This document shows positions 22,843 through 23,382 of a stretch of 23,382 nt of DNA, in pieces. A program made the position numbers and the translations under genes. The notes under the pieces were generated by a model. That model searched no databases, was not told the origin of the DNA, and worked only from the letters and a program-made list of their open reading frames with translations. Each line of letters starts with the position of its first letter. Within the stretch, counting starts at the first letter, position 1. This stretch comes from SIG588 sp964515215 (lineage in GTDB: Bacteria; Bacillota; Clostridia; Oscillospirales; Acutalibacteraceae): NCBI GenBank assembly GCA_964515215.1, contig CAZESL010000025.1, positions 1-23,382 on the forward strand. The letters run 5' to 3'.

Positions 22843-23331
22843 TTACAAACGCGAGGCGATGTCTGCGTCTTTTGCCAGCACTGCTGCGGCATCGTCCGCG
22901 CGCTTTTGATCCAAACGGGCAGCCAGTGCGGCATCGTCCACCGCGAGGATCTGTGCCGCCAGCAACGCCGCGTTGCCGCCGCCGTTCACCGCGACCGTCG
23001 CCACGGGAATGCCCGTGGGCATCTGCACGGTGGAGAGCAGGGCGTCCAGCCCGTCCAGTTGCGGGCCCTGACACGGAATACCGATCACGGGCAGGGTGGT
23101 GTTGGCCGCCACCGCACCCGCAAGGTGCGCCGCCATGCCCGCCGCCGCGATCATCACACCGAAGCCGTTTTCACGGGCACTGCGTGCGAAGTCACGCGCT
23201 TCGTCGGGGGTACGGTGTGCCGAATACACGTGCACCTCAAACGGAACGTCCAGCGACTTTAACATATCGGTCGCCTTTTTCACGATGGGCAGATCGCTGT
23301 CACTCCCCATCACGATGCCTACTTTTTTCAC
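22843..23331 (-). CDS. purE: N5-carboxyaminoimidazole ribonucleotide mutase
   Basis: This 162-residue protein has the class I PurE signatures: GSDSDLPIV (9-17), the YSAHRTP loop with the catalytic His, the IAAAGMAAHLAG segment, and the GIPCQGPQLDGLDALLS stretch. Class I PurE isomerises N5-CAIR made by PurK to CAIR. No purK is in the window: the next gene is purC, so PurK is elsewhere or the enzyme works on AIR and CO2 at high CO2. The start is GTG, with AAGGAGG at 23339-23345, 7 nt upstream. It is the first purine gene in view, so the operon promoter should lie at or beyond the right edge. Confidence 0.95.
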   Translation of the reverse strand: MKKVGIVMGSDSDLPIVKKATDMLKSLDVPFEVHVYSAHRTPDEARDFARSARENGFGVMIAAAGMAAHLAGAVAANTTLPVIGIPCQGPQLDGLDALLSTVQMPTGIPVATVAVNGGGNAALLAAQILAVDDAALAARLDQKRADDAAAVLAKDADIASRL

Positions 23332-23382
23332 AGAAAAACCTCCTTAGGGTGAGCATTCAAACCCGAACTCCGTTTTGGGAAG
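23332..23382 (-). promoter_or_regulatory. Leader of purE, cut by the window edge
   Basis: The 51 bp before purE hold AAGGAGG (23339-23345) and no recognisable -10/-35 pair, PurR-box pair or purine-riboswitch core. The piece is too short to judge regulation of the operon. Confidence 0.4.

Noticed and set aside
22802..22934. A longer purC start adding 44 residues.
   Set aside because: It would overlap the end of purE, and the extra residues resemble nothing in PurC. AAGGAG is correctly placed for the start at 22802.

Overview
The window looks like a chromosomal segment of an uncultured, moderately GC-rich Clostridia member, most likely a gut Oscillospiraceae/Ruminococcaceae-type Firmicute. The grounds are strong AGGAGG-type ribosome binding sites, sigma-A-like promoters (TTGAAA or TTGACT, 17 bp, TATAGT or AATAAT), a single-chain FGAM synthase with a fused glutaminase domain, a separate PurO-type IMP cyclohydrolase, and small palindromic repeats filling the intergenic gaps. 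This is inference from gene content and style; no rRNA or tRNA is present to place the organism.

Region 1 (1-6126) is a carbohydrate module. A GH2 beta-galactosidase and a small polytopic membrane protein run leftwards, and a GH31 alpha-glycosidase with an alpha-xylosidase-like active-site signature runs rightwards. The two glycosidases start back to back across a 147-bp gap that holds one good promoter per strand. Hairpin terminators close both transcripts.

Region 2 (6127-9107) is a compact leftward three-gene operon: a DUF5058-like membrane protein, a second unrecognised polytopic membrane protein, and a membrane-anchored M20 metallopeptidase. It has a promoter whose -10 box lies in a perfect palindrome. 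The layout suggests a two-subunit transporter or channel linked to a peptidase, which is the least characterised module here.

Region 3 (9108-9608) is about 500 bp without a gene, packed with hairpin repeats related to those at 1-125, 5985-6050 and 20430-20690.

Region 4 (9609-23382) is a leftward purine operon in the order purE, purC, purF-like, [207-bp MITE-like element], purM, purN, purO-like IMP cyclohydrolase, stand-alone AICAR transformylase (purH C-terminal domain), purD, purL, fhs, and a prolyl-tRNA editing protein. Apart from the element, genes overlap or lie within 40 bp of each other. With PurB (not in the window) these enzymes would convert PRPP to IMP. Fhs makes the 10-formyl-THF that PurN and the AICAR transformylase consume. 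The operon's own promoter lies beyond the right edge.

The most striking observation is that the PurF-like protein keeps the PRPP-binding motif and the apparent Fe-S cysteines but has Gly in place of the N-terminal catalytic Cys of the glutaminase domain. Other glutaminase residues also look replaced, so it probably cannot take ammonia from glutamine in the usual way. Other points worth a second look are the MITE-like element splitting the operon, the DUF5058/partner/M20 operon, and the GH2 enzyme's very short second domain.
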